Shown here one piece after another: positions 1-8,126 of a stretch of 56,898 nucleotides of DNA (within the stretch, counting starts at the first letter, position 1; every line of letters starts with the position of its first letter). The position numbers were made by a program, and so were the translations under genes. Origin of the DNA: Nitrospinota bacterium (lineage in GTDB: Bacteria; Nitrospinota_A; UBA7883; JACRGQ01); contig JACRGQ010000025.1 in NCBI GenBank assembly GCA_016217735.1, forward strand, positions 1 to 56,898, read 5' to 3'. The notes below the pieces were generated by a model. That model did not search any database, was not told the origin of the DNA, and worked only from the letters and a program-made list of their open reading frames with translations.

Positions 1-222
1 AGGTGCGACACAGCTTTCCCCGGTTTCCACTTAATGAAATTCTACGATTTCCAAGATACAAGGTGCGAATTCATTCGCACTATCGGCCCACCGGGCCAAT
101 CCTTCTTGGCGCGTTGCGCAAGGGAGCCACGGAATTAACAATTCAATCCGTGGCGGGTATCCCCTTTAAGGGGACAACGCGGACAAGAGTGTCCGCGCCA
201 CCTATGAATTAGCCTTTCCGTC
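1..222. repeat. hairpin-rich non-coding region with palindromic repeat copies
   Basis: No convincing gene is visible. A repeat begins at 61 with the hairpin GTGCGAAT-TC-ATTCGCAC (63-80), followed by TCGGCCC-ACC-GGGCC (83-97). The same two-hairpin unit recurs at 741-785. The first bases of the window (AGGTGCGACAC) match the 5' end of that unit and may be a third, partial copy. Further right, GCGGACA-AGAG-TGTCCGC (178-195) forms another hairpin. The region lies downstream of the minus-strand lysis-like cassette, so some of these structures could also act in transcription termination, although no T-tract is obvious. Confidence 0.6.
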
Positions 223-714
223 TTAATGCAATAGGAGGATTGCGCCCGCGGCCGCGCCGACGGCTAATAAAATCCATTTAATGCCCGCGAGCGTTAGGCG
301 CAATCCCCTGTTCTCTTTTTCAGTTTCATCCAGCAAGGCGCGGCCGGTTTCCCGCGCGCCTTCGCAGGCGTGTATCGTCTGTTCGTCCAGCGACATCTGC
401 TGTCGCGCGTAGTCAAGCTCTTCCCCGGCGGATGCCGCCGCGCCGTTGCACGCGTCGAGCGCCGTACGCAGCGCCCCGTTCTCCTGATAGAGCGCGTCGC
501 GCAGGGCGGTTTCAAGGGGCCGCTCCGATTCGCGGCGCTTTCCCTCTTCCGCCAGCGCCACCAGCGGCGGCAGATACTCGCGCGGCACCGCCACGTTCGC
601 CGCGCCCTCGTCAAAATGCGCGGGGCCGTCTTCAGCGGCGGCGTGGTTACCGAAGCAGAGCGTTAAGGCGGCGCAGCAGAGCAGCGTCATCCGCCATTTT
701 TTGTTTCTCTCCAT
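223..714 (-). CDS. secreted coiled-coil protein with C-terminal membrane anchor (lysis-like cassette)
   Basis: 163 aa if started at the ATG at 714, which has a strong AAAGGAGG ribosome site 4 nt upstream. An N-terminal signal peptide (about residues 5-27, cleavage near HAAA|ED) is followed by a charged helical region rich in Glu/Ala (about 40-140) and a C-terminal hydrophobic helix (WILLAVGAAAGAILLL). It is therefore predicted to be periplasmic and tail-anchored in the inner membrane. No lipobox fits well. It is the last gene of a holin/muramidase/coiled-coil series and starts 68 nt inside the preceding gene in another frame. That arrangement recalls Rz/Rz1 spanins, but a classical Rz1 is a small outer-membrane lipoprotein, so function is not assigned. 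Confidence 0.6.
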   Translation of the reverse strand: MERNKKWRMTLLCCAALTLCFGNHAAAEDGPAHFDEGAANVAVPREYLPPLVALAEEGKRRESERPLETALRDALYQENGALRTALDACNGAAASAGEELDYARQQMSLDEQTIHACEGARETGRALLDETEKENRGLRLTLAGIKWILLAVGAAAGAILLLH

Positions 715-1057
715 CGCCCCTCCTTTCTCTTTGCCCAGGTAGGTGCGACACTTCTGTCGCACTCTCGGCCCACCGGGCCGATGCCTCTTTTCTCCGTTGT
801 TCATAAAAAGGAAGGGCCGCCGCCGCGCGCGTTGAACGCGCACGGTTCTCATCCGCCTTCTTTCCGGCGAGGCGGAGCCTTTCGCGCCCGGCGGCGCGTT
901 CGGCGTCCAGCGTTTGCAGGGCGGATTCGGCGGCCCGTAACCGTTCTTTCAAAATTCCCTTCTTTTCCCCGCCGCCGCCGTCCGGCACGCGGAAGACAAG
1001 CCAACTGGCCGCCGCGAAGATGGCGAGTATGGCAAGGACCAGGTGCCGTTGTTTCAT
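647..1057 (-). CDS. small membrane-anchored coiled-coil protein, i-spanin (Rz)-like
   Basis: 136 aa. It has one N-terminal transmembrane helix (about residues 6-22, LVLAILAIFAAASWLVF), a Gly/Pro linker and then a heptad-like charged helix (about 35-95). This is the architecture of inner-membrane spanin subunits (Rz), though sequence similarity to Rz cannot be judged here. The start overlaps the muramidase stop by 4 nt. About 15-20 residues near the C-terminus (ARWAESATEVSHLPGQ) are the translation of a palindromic repeat unit at 741-785 that also occurs upstream of position 100. The tail is therefore probably an insertion, and the ancestral protein was probably shorter or ended differently. 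Confidence 0.55.
   Translation of the reverse strand: MKQRHLVLAILAIFAAASWLVFRVPDGGGGEKKGILKERLRAAESALQTLDAERAAGRERLRLAGKKADENRARSTRAAAALPFYEQRRKEASARWAESATEVSHLPGQRERRGDGEKQKMADDAALLRRLNALLR
741..785. repeat. two-hairpin palindromic repeat inserted in a coding gene
   Basis: The unit is a hairpin GTGCGACA-CTTC-TGTCGCAC (743-762) followed by TCGGCCC-ACC-GGGCCGA (765-781). The copy at 61-102 shares the flank AGGTGCGA and the second hairpin almost exactly, while the first stem differs in both arms in a compensating way (GAAT/ATTC against GACA/TGTC). Compensating changes suggest that structure is kept. This copy is read in frame by the spanin-like gene on the minus strand and also lies just upstream of the next gene's ribosome site. 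Confidence 0.7.
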
Positions 1058-1590
1058 CTATCCCATCCGGCGTATTGCGGTTTCCATTTGCCCAAAATCA
1101 CCGCGGGGTAATTCAGGTTTTCCCGGCAGGAAATTCCGGCCCGGAAACGGCGGCAGCATTCCACGCCGCGTGCGCCGCAGGCGCGCATCTCTTCTTGAAT
1201 CCAGCCGAGGCCGCCGTTATAGGCGCGCAACGTCAGCTCCCAGCGGCGCTCATCGTCCGGCAGCCGTTCGTGGAGATGCCGGTCATACCGCACCAGCGCG
1301 CGGATCGCCCATTTCCAGTTAAACATGCCGCCGCCCGCCAATTCGGGGTACGCGCCGCCGATCCAGGCCGCCGTGGCCGGGGTGAATTGCGCCAGACCGC
1401 CGGCGTGCGATGAACGCGCCTGTTCGTCAAAGCCCGATTCCTGCCGTATCTGCGCGGCAAAAGTGGAAACCGGTTCGTCCTTCCCCCAGACAAAGCGGAC
1501 TTCGCGCGTGAGAAACGGCCGGTATTTCGCGGCGGGAGAGGCGTTTCCCATGAGCGATACGGCAAGCGTCAGCGCGGTTATCGGTATCAC
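1054..1590 (-). CDS. SLT-type lytic transglycosylase (phage endolysin-like)
   Basis: 178 aa, GTG start at 1590 overlapping the stop of the membrane protein upstream. The lysozyme-like SLT fold is recognisable: the catalytic-Glu motif AAQIRQESGFD (about residues 45-55), then SSHAGGLAQFTPATA, then YNGGLG. A hydrophobic N-terminus (ITALTLAVSLMGNASPA) looks like a signal or signal-arrest-release segment. Four Cys in the C-terminal third could form disulphides. It cleaves peptidoglycan in the periplasm. Its place between a holin-like gene and spanin-like genes, with 4-nt overlaps, is typical of phage lysis modules. Confidence 0.8.
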   Translation of the reverse strand: MIPITALTLAVSLMGNASPAAKYRPFLTREVRFVWGKDEPVSTFAAQIRQESGFDEQARSSHAGGLAQFTPATAAWIGGAYPELAGGGMFNWKWAIRALVRYDRHLHERLPDDERRWELTLRAYNGGLGWIQEEMRACGARGVECCRRFRAGISCRENLNYPAVILGKWKPQYAGWDR

Positions 1591-1976
1591 AGCCCCTCCG
1601 CCATGGCGATGATGATGGCGAAGGCGAGCGCCGCGATGACCAGCGCCTCCGCCAGCACCGCCGCCCCGTGGGCCAAAATTGTCGCGCCGCCGCCGGCCGT
1701 GGAGGGGTGGGATTTAAGGTGGGATAAGGAGCGGTGCAGGTCTATGTAGGGGAACATCGATTTGCGGGTGAAGTGAAACACAAGAAGACCGCAGCCGACG
1801 ACGGCGACTTTCCAAAACATGAGGCGCAGGTCATTGCGCGTGCCAAACAGCAGAAACGGGACAAATGAAAAAAGATATGCGGGAAACAGCCGCTTGAGGT
1901 TGCGGGCCGTCCGGCGAACCGGGGAGGCGTTCACCACTTTGCTTGCGATACCAATCAACTTTTCGTTTATCATCAT
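1587..1976 (-). CDS. holin-like small membrane protein
   Basis: 129 aa with a basic N-terminal region and three hydrophobic helices: about residues 32-47 (LFPAYLFSFVPFLLFG), 52-68 (LRLMFWKVAVVGCGLLVF) and 97-125 (a long Ala/Ile-rich segment). Size, topology and position immediately before a muramidase fit a holin. Holins are too diverse to confirm by eye, so this call rests mostly on context. It is the first gene of the four-gene minus-strand cassette. No Shine-Dalgarno is evident before the tandem ATGs. Confidence 0.5.
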   Translation of the reverse strand: MMINEKLIGIASKVVNASPVRRTARNLKRLFPAYLFSFVPFLLFGTRNDLRLMFWKVAVVGCGLLVFHFTRKSMFPYIDLHRSLSHLKSHPSTAGGGATILAHGAAVLAEALVIAALAFAIIIAMAEGL

Positions 1977-2125
1977 GCAGCGAAAGATAACCGAAAATTC
2001 GGCGGTATTAAATCACGCGGGACGTTTGTGGCGTTTTTGGTGGAATTGACGCGGATGGAGGGGAAAAGGCCAAAATAGCCTCGCTGGAGGAGATGCGGGA
2101 ATTGAAGGAATTGAAAGGCGGGATA

Positions 2126-3700
2126 TTAGCGGGAAAAAAACGGCTCGATTTTGTGCGGCTTGTCCAAGTCGCAGCGCATTTCCATCGGGATGCAGAACGA
2201 GAATGTGCTGCCTGTGCCGGGATCGCTTTCCACCCATATTTTGCCGCCGTGCAGTTCGATGATCTGCCGGGTGAGATTAAGTCCGATTCCCGCGCCGCCC
2301 GCTTTGTTGCGGCGGTTTTCGGCTTGCCGGAAGCGTTCGAAAATTATTTCATGCTGGCTCCGGTCGATGCCGATGCCGGTATCGGTCACGCTCACCATGA
2401 TTTCGCGGGGAAGTTCTTTGACGAGGACTTCGATGGATCCCCCCGCGCCGGTGTATTTGACGGCATTATGGATGAGGTTGCCAAGCGCCTGCGTCAGCTT
2501 GCGGTAATCGGCGTACAGCAGCAGCGGACGCTGGTCGATGTGGGCGCTGATGGCGATGCCGCTTCCTTCGGCCATCAGGCGGAATTGTTCGACGCACCGT
2601 ATCGCCAGTTCTCCCATGTTGATGCGGTCGACGTTCATCGGCATATTGCCGCTTTCGATGCGCGAGAGGTCGAGCAGATCGTTAAGGAGTTTTTCAAGCG
2701 TCTGGCCCCGCTCCATGATGATCCTTAGGTAGGAGGAGCGCTCTTCTTCGTCCATGCCGTGGAAATCGATCATGAGGCGCGCGAAGCCGATGATGGAGGT
2801 GAGCGGCGTCCGCAGCTCATGGCTGATGTTCGCTATGAAATCGTCCTTGAGGCGGTTGGCGTTGTGAAGCTTCTCGTTTACATTTTCCATATCCCGCGTT
2901 TTTTCCGCCACGGTTTTTTCGAGGGAGGCGTTGATGGCGGAGAGTTCGGTTTGCAGATCGGTCATCTCGATGATCTGGCCGACGGCGTTCACCATTGGCA
3001 CGAGGGCCCGCATGATCTGCCCGTCAAAAAAGCCGGGGGAGGGATGTGAAAAATTCGCGACGCCGGTGAGGCGTCCCTGGTAGAGCATCGGGATGCAGGC
3101 GACCGATCCCTGGTTGGGTCCGCGTCCGCTTTTGATAAAGGCCGTGTCGCCGGCAATATCGTTGATGACAACGGGCTGCATGGTTTTCGCCGCCATGCCC
3201 GCCGCGCCGGCGCCCGGCTTGAGCGAAAGCCCCTCCTTGTGATGATGTTTTCCCGCAAGCGTTTCGAAGTAGTCCATCTGGCCGGCGCCCGCAGAATGCA
3301 CCAGGAGATCGTTAACCCGGTCATGCAGCATGATGGAGCACTGGTCAAAATTAAACGCGTCTATGAAAATCTTCACGATGCGATGGGGAATTTTGGCGGC
3401 GTCGCCGCAACTGCTGAGAATATTGGAAAGGCGCGTGAACGCGGAAAGGAGCAGCACCGCGCGTTGGAAATCGGCATTCATGCCGCGAAGCGAATCCGAT
3501 ACCGCATCGGCCATTTGGTTTTTTTGCGACAGCGCCGTTTTCATGGCGGCCACTTTTTCCGCGATGGGCCGCTCTTTCGGCGGCAGGCGTTTAATCCCGC
3601 GGCGGATGTCCGCCGTTATGCCGTCTTCGGCATCGGCGATGCTGGATAACACATCGGCCAACTTCGGAGCCTTTGTTCCCTTTTTAAGTTGATTCGCCAT
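2126..3700 (-). CDS. GAF-domain sensor histidine kinase (orphan)
   Basis: 524 aa from the ATG at 3700. No transmembrane helix is seen, so it is cytoplasmic. Order: N-terminal helical region, GAF sensor domain (about residues 90-245), a coiled-coil linker (about 250-285), HisKA with the phospho-acceptor in SHELRTPL (about residue 297), and HATPase_c with the N box (NLIHNAVKYT), G1 (DTGIGI) and G2 (GAGIGLNL). There is no receiver domain, and no response regulator lies next to it in the window, so its partner is elsewhere. A TATAAT box sits 10 nt before the ATG and no Shine-Dalgarno is present; a TTG two codons upstream (3706) is the alternative start. The GAF ligand is unknown. Confidence 0.92.
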   Translation of the reverse strand: MANQLKKGTKAPKLADVLSSIADAEDGITADIRRGIKRLPPKERPIAEKVAAMKTALSQKNQMADAVSDSLRGMNADFQRAVLLLSAFTRLSNILSSCGDAAKIPHRIVKIFIDAFNFDQCSIMLHDRVNDLLVHSAGAGQMDYFETLAGKHHHKEGLSLKPGAGAAGMAAKTMQPVVINDIAGDTAFIKSGRGPNQGSVACIPMLYQGRLTGVANFSHPSPGFFDGQIMRALVPMVNAVGQIIEMTDLQTELSAINASLEKTVAEKTRDMENVNEKLHNANRLKDDFIANISHELRTPLTSIIGFARLMIDFHGMDEEERSSYLRIIMERGQTLEKLLNDLLDLSRIESGNMPMNVDRINMGELAIRCVEQFRLMAEGSGIAISAHIDQRPLLLYADYRKLTQALGNLIHNAVKYTGAGGSIEVLVKELPREIMVSVTDTGIGIDRSQHEIIFERFRQAENRRNKAGGAGIGLNLTRQIIELHGGKIWVESDPGTGSTFSFCIPMEMRCDLDKPHKIEPFFSR

Positions 3701-3710
3701 ATTCAAACGG

Positions 3711-3716
3711 ATTATA
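3711..3716 (-). promoter_or_regulatory. -10 box of a putative leaderless promoter (histidine kinase)
   Basis: TATAAT reads on the minus strand, ending 10 nt before the kinase ATG at 3700. Transcription would start within a few bases of the start codon. The -35 region is poor. One of several similar cases in this window. Confidence 0.5.
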
Positions 3717-3761
3717 GCCTATTTTGCACCGCGCGCCGATTGGCCGAAATGCGCACGGCCC

Positions 3762-4964
3762 CTAAAAATAAACACGGAAGTCGGCATGGGCGGAAAGCGG
3801 GTATGATCCGTATTCGCTATTTATCCCCTGGGCCGAACCCGGTTCGCCGCGCGGGATATTGAAGCCAAAGGCCAGCTCGCTTTCATCACTCAATGAAAAG
3901 AGGCCGTAGAACGCCAACGCCCGCGAGTTGTCCCCCCAGTTGACCAAGGCGAGCATTTGGCCGGTGAACAGCGGCGTGAATTCATATGAAAAACCGAGTG
4001 CGCCATATTCCCGGCCCGGATACGGCGTGGCGCCAAACCGGTAAGCGGCGGGGGAAGAGGCGCCCACGCCGTTATGAAAGTGCTCATAGCGGATTGTAAG
4101 CGAGTTGGAAAACCGGTGCTCGGCGCCGGCGGCGATTTCAAGCCACGCATTGGCGCTGTTTTGGCGGCGGTGTCCTTCGGCTCGCAGCCCGAGCCATGAA
4201 AAAAGCTCCCCTTGCAGCGATCCGCCCATCACCGTGTCATCCTTTATTTTTCCTCCCAGCAACGCCCATTCGAAACGGGCGAATGTGACGGCGGCCCGCG
4301 CGATGGTGGCCGCGCCGCCGCCGTCAACGGAACTTGCGTAGCCGTTTGCCCCGGCGGGATCGGCCGCGTAGCCGAGCGCATGGATGAGGGATATTTGGGA
4401 AAGCGGACCCACACGGAAATCAAGCCGTGCGCCGTCAACGCCGGGCTTATAGACCCGGTAAAAGTTTTGGGCCGCGAAGGGGGCGAAGAAATCGTTCGGC
4501 GTGAAGTAAAAGCAGGTGGCCAGGCCGATGGGTTGCCGTCCCGCGCGCAGATCAATCCGGCCGGCGGAAAAAGTGAGGAATAACTGGTCTATGGCGAACC
4601 GCGCCGCGTCGCGTTTTCCATCGCGCAGCGCCCACTCCAGCGCGCCGCTGCGTTCCACCTCCGCCGTTTTTTGCAACTCGGAGCCGGCGTATGAGCCGAA
4701 GAGGTGGCCGTTGAAATCCAGGCCCAGATGGGGACCTAACCGTCCCGCGGCGATAAGCCGCCCCTCCGCGGCGAGCACGCCGTCATTGCGCGCGGGGTAG
4801 AGCGCCGGGATGTCCGGGTTTTGGCTGATGCCGCCGTAGAGGCGGATCAGTCCGCGCGCCCCAAAATTATTTTCACCGCCATCGTATTCGTAAAAAGCGG
4901 CGGCAGGGAGCGCGGACGCGGTCAGCAGGGCCAGCGCGAAGAAGAGCGCGCGCGGCTGTTTCAT
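3762..4964 (-). CDS. outer-membrane beta-barrel protein of a Lol-like ABC operon
   Basis: 400 aa with a signal peptide (about 1-23, cleavage near LPAAA|FYEY). Alternating aromatic and hydrophobic strands with Gly-rich turns run through the whole chain, and the last residue is Phe (ADFRVYF), the usual signal for barrel insertion by the Bam machinery. It starts 4 nt inside the end of the ATPase gene, so it is the last member of the operon LolA-like, FtsX, FtsX, ATPase, barrel. This context suggests an outer-membrane partner for material moved by the ABC transporter. The exact family is not recognised and the substrate is unknown. Confidence 0.75.
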   Translation of the reverse strand: MKQPRALFFALALLTASALPAAAFYEYDGGENNFGARGLIRLYGGISQNPDIPALYPARNDGVLAAEGRLIAAGRLGPHLGLDFNGHLFGSYAGSELQKTAEVERSGALEWALRDGKRDAARFAIDQLFLTFSAGRIDLRAGRQPIGLATCFYFTPNDFFAPFAAQNFYRVYKPGVDGARLDFRVGPLSQISLIHALGYAADPAGANGYASSVDGGGAATIARAAVTFARFEWALLGGKIKDDTVMGGSLQGELFSWLGLRAEGHRRQNSANAWLEIAAGAEHRFSNSLTIRYEHFHNGVGASSPAAYRFGATPYPGREYGALGFSYEFTPLFTGQMLALVNWGDNSRALAFYGLFSLSDESELAFGFNIPRGEPGSAQGINSEYGSYPLSAHADFRVYF

Positions 4965-5656
4965 CCCTTGCGTTCGTCCCCGGCCAGCTTGCCGTCGCGC
5001 AAGGTGATGATGCGCCGCGCGCGGTCCATCACCCGCTGATCGTGCGTGGAAAAAAGAAAAGTAATCCCGTGCGCGGTGTTGAGGTGGTCCATGATGGAGA
5101 GCAGGGAGGCGGCGGTGGCCGAGTCGAGATTGGCGGTCGGTTCGTCGGCCAGAATGACGGCGGGTTCGGTGACCATCGCGCGCGCTATCGCCACGCGCTG
5201 CTGCTGCCCTCCGGAGAGCTCTTCGGGGCGGCGGTTCTCCAATCCTTCAAGGCCGACCTCTTTGAGCATCTCCATCACCCGCGCGCGCCGTTCGGTTTCC
5301 GGCATTCTCTGAAGGACGAGAACGAACTCGGCGTTCTCGTAGGCGGTGAGCACCGGGATGAGATTGTATGCCTGAAAGACAAAGCCGATCCTGTCGCGCC
5401 GCATGGAGGAGAGCGCGGTGCGGCTGAGGCGCGCCAGGTCGTTTCCTTCCAGCGTGACGTTGCCGGCGGTCGGCACGTCGAGCGCGCCGATGATGTTCAG
5501 GATGGTGGTTTTGCCGCTGCCGGACGGTCCGCAAAGCGCCGCGAAATCGCCTTTGTTCACCGTGAGCGAAAAACCGTCGATGGCGGTCACGTCGATTTTT
5601 CCCTGATGGTAGACCTTGGTGACGTTTTCCAACTGTATGATCGGGCCGCTGTCCAT
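4961..5656 (-). CDS. LolD/MacB-type ABC transporter ATPase
   Basis: 231 aa from the ATG at 5656, which has GGGGA 5 nt upstream; a TTG four codons earlier (5668) abuts the permease stop. Walker A GPSGSGKTT, Q-loop FVFQAYNLIPVL, signature LSGGQQQRVAIARA, Walker B VILADEPTANLD and switch STHD are all intact. The short single-domain form and the ADEPTANLD box place it with the LolD/MacB/FtsE group that powers FtsX-fold permeases by mechanotransmission. It sits directly after two FtsX permease genes. Confidence 0.93.
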   Translation of the reverse strand: MDSGPIIQLENVTKVYHQGKIDVTAIDGFSLTVNKGDFAALCGPSGSGKTTILNIIGALDVPTAGNVTLEGNDLARLSRTALSSMRRDRIGFVFQAYNLIPVLTAYENAEFVLVLQRMPETERRARVMEMLKEVGLEGLENRRPEELSGGQQQRVAIARAMVTEPAVILADEPTANLDSATAASLLSIMDHLNTAHGITFLFSTHDQRVMDRARRIITLRDGKLAGDERKG

Positions 5657-5668
5657 GGTATTCCCCAA

Positions 5669-6904
5669 TTAAATGTTGCGTATGCTTTCCACCGGCGGGA
5701 TCCGGCTGGCTTTCCACGCGGGGTAAAGCCCCGCCAGCAGCGTCAACCCGAAGATCGCGGCGGCGATGCCGGCCACGTCCGCGGGATAGTAGATCACCTT
5801 CATGACCGGATCCACTGGTACGCGGTTGAGGTCATAACCCGGCGGCAGGAGCGAGCTGAGGTCGTATCCCCAGCGGCTGAGGTAGATGTATAAGGGCGCA
5901 TTAAGGATTACGCCCAGCGCCAGCCCCAGCAAGCCGATGAAAAACGATTCCATCAGCACCAGCCGGAACAGAAACCAAGGGGACGAACCGACCGCCAGCA
6001 TTATGCCGAATTCGTGTTTGCGCTCCAGCACGCTCATCAGGATGGTATCGAGGATGCCGGCCGCCACCAGCAGCCCGATGAAGAACTGGAAGAAGAGGTG
6101 GGAGATGCGGTCTATGGTTATCATGCCCGCGATCTCTGTCTGGGTTTCGCTCCACGTCCAGGTTTCGGTGTCCGGAAAGGCGTGGGCGGCGATGGCGGCG
6201 CGGATATCGGGGGCGAGGCGCTCGTCGTTCAAAAAAACCGCCACCAGCGTCGCCTCGTTTTCCGCGTAGCCGAGCATGCGCCGAAGCCGGTTGATGGGGA
6301 GCAAAATAACTCCGCCGTCAACCGCGTCGACATCGGTCTGGAAGATGCCGGTAACGCGGGCCAGATCGCTGACGATGTTGCCGTTCACATCGGCGGCGGT
6401 GTAGACAAGTTTTTTTCCCACTTTGAGATTCAGTTTTTCCGCCAGCTTCGCGCCCACCATGACCCCCGGCTCGTCGGCGTTTTCAAACAGGCGTCCGGCG
6501 GCCAGCGATTTCAGAAAGAAATTGTATTCGGCTGATTCCAGCGCGGGATCGATGCCGATAATGCTTCCTCCCACCGTTTTGGCGGCGGTGGCGATCATCC
6601 CTTCCGCCATGATGCGGGGAATGGCGCGGGTGACGTTCGGCATTGCCCCGGCGGTTGTCAGCATTTGAGCGCCCACGGCGATACGTTTAGTCGCCGACGG
6701 ACTATCCAGGTAGCCGGTTGGTTCGATGGTCACATGTCCGAACCCCATTTTCACGCTGGTCTTAACCATGTTGGCCCAGTTGTGATTGGCCATGCCGGTG
6801 AAGAGGAGCGTGACCCACAGGCCGGTGCCCACCGAGAGCGCCGTGAGCAGGGTGCGTCTGCTCCGCCGCAAAAGGTTCCGCCAAGCCAACCGCCAGATCA
6901 TCAT
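5669..6904 (-). CDS. FtsX-family ABC permease (second of a pair)
   Basis: 411 aa. One N-terminal transmembrane helix (about 12-36), a large periplasmic domain (about 40-270) and three C-terminal helices form the FtsX/LolC/MacB topology. The last residues (YPAWKASRIPPVESIRNI) are the typical amphipathic end of the family. It starts just after the stop of the first permease. Two different permeases with one ATPase resemble LolC plus LolE, suggesting a heterodimeric transporter that extracts a lipid-linked substrate from the inner membrane. That role is inference. Confidence 0.88.
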   Translation of the reverse strand: MMIWRLAWRNLLRRSRRTLLTALSVGTGLWVTLLFTGMANHNWANMVKTSVKMGFGHVTIEPTGYLDSPSATKRIAVGAQMLTTAGAMPNVTRAIPRIMAEGMIATAAKTVGGSIIGIDPALESAEYNFFLKSLAAGRLFENADEPGVMVGAKLAEKLNLKVGKKLVYTAADVNGNIVSDLARVTGIFQTDVDAVDGGVILLPINRLRRMLGYAENEATLVAVFLNDERLAPDIRAAIAAHAFPDTETWTWSETQTEIAGMITIDRISHLFFQFFIGLLVAAGILDTILMSVLERKHEFGIMLAVGSSPWFLFRLVLMESFFIGLLGLALGVILNAPLYIYLSRWGYDLSSLLPPGYDLNRVPVDPVMKVIYYPADVAGIAAAIFGLTLLAGLYPAWKASRIPPVESIRNI

Positions 6905-6905
6905 G

Positions 6906-8126
6906 TCACTGGTGGTGCAGGGCTTCCAGAGGTTTCAACAAGGCGGCTTTCAACGCCGGATAGATGACAGCCGCCAACACCACAATGAACATGAACCAGA
7001 CCGGCATGGCGAGCGCCTTTGTGGTCAGCTTGCAGTACCATATCGGGTCGAACGCGATGCCGGCGAGGGACGCGCCGGAGGAGAGGGAGGAGAGGTCGAT
7101 GCCGTGAACTTCAAAATGGCGCACCACCGGAATGCCGAAACCGAGAGCCACCACATTTGCGATAACCGCCTCCAGCATCGCTTCGGCCACGATCAGCCAA
7201 AAGACCTGCGACGGGGTGACGCCGATGGCCTTCATCACGCCAAATTCCCGTATCCGTTCAAAGACGTTCATGAGCATGGCGTTGAGGATCACCATGCCCA
7301 CCGCCGAGTAGGCGATGAAGAGCATGAAGAGGAGCGAGATGTCCATCACGTCGATCATCTTGGCCAGCACCGGCTGCAACTGCCGCCAGTCTTTGACCTC
7401 CATTCCCGGGGCCAGCGCGGCCACCGCCTCGGCCGCTTCGGCCAGGGCGCGGTCTTTGTTTATGCGAACCACGGCGATTTCGTGCGCCCCTTCCGGCACT
7501 CCCATCAGGCGGCGGAACTCGGCGTCGACCATGAGGAATCCGCCCTGATCCACCGCGTCTCCCACGCTTTTAAGGATGCCGCGGACGAAATAGATGTCAT
7601 TGGCCAACGCGCCGTCGGAGGCTTGGCTGATAACAACGATTTCGCCCCCCGGCTTCACGCCGAGCGTGCGGGCCAGCTTTTTGCCTATCACCACTTCTTT
7701 GGGTTTGTCGGCCGAAAGCCAATCGCCCTCCATCACTTGGCGGTCGATCACAGTCACCTTCGGCTCGTTCACCAAGTCAACGCCGCGCATCCAGATGCCG
7801 GAGGAGGTGCCGCCCGCCGCCGCCAGCCCAAAACCGTAGAGGCGGGGCGCGGCGTGTAAGCCCGTCAGCGCCAGCTTATCCACCAGCGCGGCGGGATCGG
7901 GCACACGGGCGTAGAGGTCGGGGTCGTTACGGTAACCGGGGGCGTGTATCTGGATGTCTCCCGTGCTCACCCCGATGGCATTCTGTTCCATCGTATACAG
8001 CAGCCCTTGGCCCAGCGCGGCGAAGAAAAGCATGATGAACCCGGCGAAGGCCATTGAGCCGATGGTGATGACACTACGCACCCGTTTGCGGCTGATATTA
8101 CGAAGCGCGATGGGGACGATCTTCAT
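6906..8126 (-). CDS. FtsX-family ABC permease (first of a pair)
   Basis: 406 aa with the same layout as its neighbour: transmembrane helix near 17-45, a periplasmic domain, then three helices in the last 130 residues and the ending YPALKAALLKPLEALHHQ. Its start codon directly follows the stop of the LolA-like gene. It is clearly diverged from the second permease, so the pair probably forms a heterodimer rather than resulting from a recent duplication. Confidence 0.88.
   Translation of the reverse strand: MKIVPIALRNISRKRVRSVITIGSMAFAGFIMLFFAALGQGLLYTMEQNAIGVSTGDIQIHAPGYRNDPDLYARVPDPAALVDKLALTGLHAAPRLYGFGLAAAGGTSSGIWMRGVDLVNEPKVTVIDRQVMEGDWLSADKPKEVVIGKKLARTLGVKPGGEIVVISQASDGALANDIYFVRGILKSVGDAVDQGGFLMVDAEFRRLMGVPEGAHEIAVVRINKDRALAEAAEAVAALAPGMEVKDWRQLQPVLAKMIDVMDISLLFMLFIAYSAVGMVILNAMLMNVFERIREFGVMKAIGVTPSQVFWLIVAEAMLEAVIANVVALGFGIPVVRHFEVHGIDLSSLSSGASLAGIAFDPIWYCKLTTKALAMPVWFMFIVVLAAVIYPALKAALLKPLEALHHQ

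Noticed and set aside
2093-2728. Long plus-strand frame opposite the histidine kinase
   Set aside because: It is the complement of a clearly coding kinase gene with all its motifs; no independent evidence for it.
3711-3761. Terminator between the barrel gene and the kinase
   Set aside because: Only a 5-bp stem (GGCCG/CGGCC) without a T-tract is present.
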